64,000 nt of DNA from positions 682,001 to 746,000 of the forward strand of contig CAVUFS010000001.1 in NCBI GenBank assembly GCA_963740675.1, in the 5' to 3' direction. Made by a program: the position numbers and the translations under genes. Below, in pieces: positions 63,732 through 64,000 of the stretch. The notes below the pieces were generated by a model that saw only the letters and a list, made by a program, of their open reading frames with translations, did no database searches and was not told the DNA's origin. The first letter of the stretch is position 1, and every line of letters begins with the position of its first letter. Source of the DNA: CAIKMD01 sp963740675 (GTDB taxonomy: Bacteria; Pseudomonadota; Alphaproteobacteria; ATCC43930; CGMCC-115725).

Positions 63732-64000
63732 ATGACCTATATCTTGGCAGCTGATACGGGCGGCACATTTACTGATCTCGCGGCGTATGACGCCGAGCGT
63801 GGTCGTATTATCTATACCAAGGCGCTTACCACCTACGATGACCTTGTCGAGGGCGTCATGGAGTGTCTGCGCAAAGCTGGAATTGAGCTCGATCGTGCTC
63901 AGGTCGTGAAGTTCGGCACGACTCTGGTGATCAACACCTTCATTCAGCGCAATGGAGCGAAAACAGCGCTCGTGACGACGGAAGGTTTCCGCGACGTGCT
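63732..64000 (+). CDS. Hydantoinase A/5-oxoprolinase-type subunit, 3' truncated by window end
   Basis: The ATG at 63732 begins MTYILAADTGGTFTDLAAYD, followed by KALTTYDDLVEGVMECLRKA and KFGTTLVINTFIQRNGAKTA, then LVTTEGFRDV at the window edge. The DTGGTFTD phosphate loop and GTT..N block are the N-terminal signature of HyuA/OplaH proteins, ATP-dependent hydrolases of hydantoins, 5-oxoproline or ketones (AcxA/ApcA). About 90 of roughly 690 residues are visible. A HyuB partner is expected downstream. Confidence 0.88.
   Translation, partial: MTYILAADTGGTFTDLAAYDAERGRIIYTKALTTYDDLVEGVMECLRKAGIELDRAQVVKFGTTLVINTFIQRNGAKTALVTTEGFRDV

Noticed and set aside
1..64000. CRISPR array, rRNA or transposase genes
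   Set aside because: No regularly spaced direct repeats, no rRNA-like sequence and no DDE or serine/tyrosine recombinase motifs were seen in any frame.

Overview
The window is a GC-rich, densely coded segment from what looks like a metabolically versatile alphaproteobacterium, probably Hyphomicrobiales-like. This is inference from the gene families (many orphan periplasmic binding proteins, LysR regulators, small catabolic operons, a PPi-type phosphofructokinase); no rRNA, tRNA or core marker gene is present to confirm it.

Layout. (1) 1-1961: the 3' part of an amidohydrolase and a histidine phosphatase. (2) 2466-8328: a sugar-phosphate module of class I fructose-bisphosphate aldolase, phosphoketolase, PPi-type phosphofructokinase and glucokinase, able on paper to take glucose to triose phosphates and acetyl phosphate. 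(3) 9322-17443: a compact minus-strand non-ribosomal peptide operon (A-PCP, cytochrome P450, C-A-PCP-TE, 4'-phosphopantetheinyl transferase). The residues lining the A-domain pockets read as leucine for the first enzyme and glycine-like for the second, so a hydroxylated Leu-Gly dipeptide or its cyclised form is predicted. (4) 18639-20624: an orphan membrane PAS histidine kinase. (5) 20839-46540 and 48793-63169: a long catabolic mosaic of short operons: Rieske oxygenase, UbiD decarboxylase, ThDP enzyme, class II aldolases, amidohydrolases, extradiol/VOC enzymes, CMD proteins, cupins, a feruloyl-CoA hydratase/lyase-like enzyme with an ADP-forming CoA ligase and two acyl-CoA dehydrogenases. Three LysR regulators lie among them. 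Seven solute-binding proteins (five SsuA/THI5-like, two TRAP) have no permease or ATPase in the window. The overall picture is uptake and breakdown of aromatic or lignin-derived acids; individual substrates cannot be named. (6) About 46540-48790: a small foreign-looking island that truncates an amidohydrolase and carries tiny genes, repeated terminator hairpins and a possible HEPN-like protein. (7) 63732 to the end: the start of a hydantoinase A/5-oxoprolinase-type gene.

A recurring oddity: at least 15 single-base frameshifts interrupt otherwise well-conserved genes, 13 of them apparent one-base insertions. That bias points to uncorrected sequencing indels rather than gene decay, and affected genes are annotated across the breaks. 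Two MetE-like TIM-barrel proteins with conserved zinc ligands inside catabolic operons, and the Leu/Gly NRPS-P450 operon, are the most promising leads for undescribed biochemistry.
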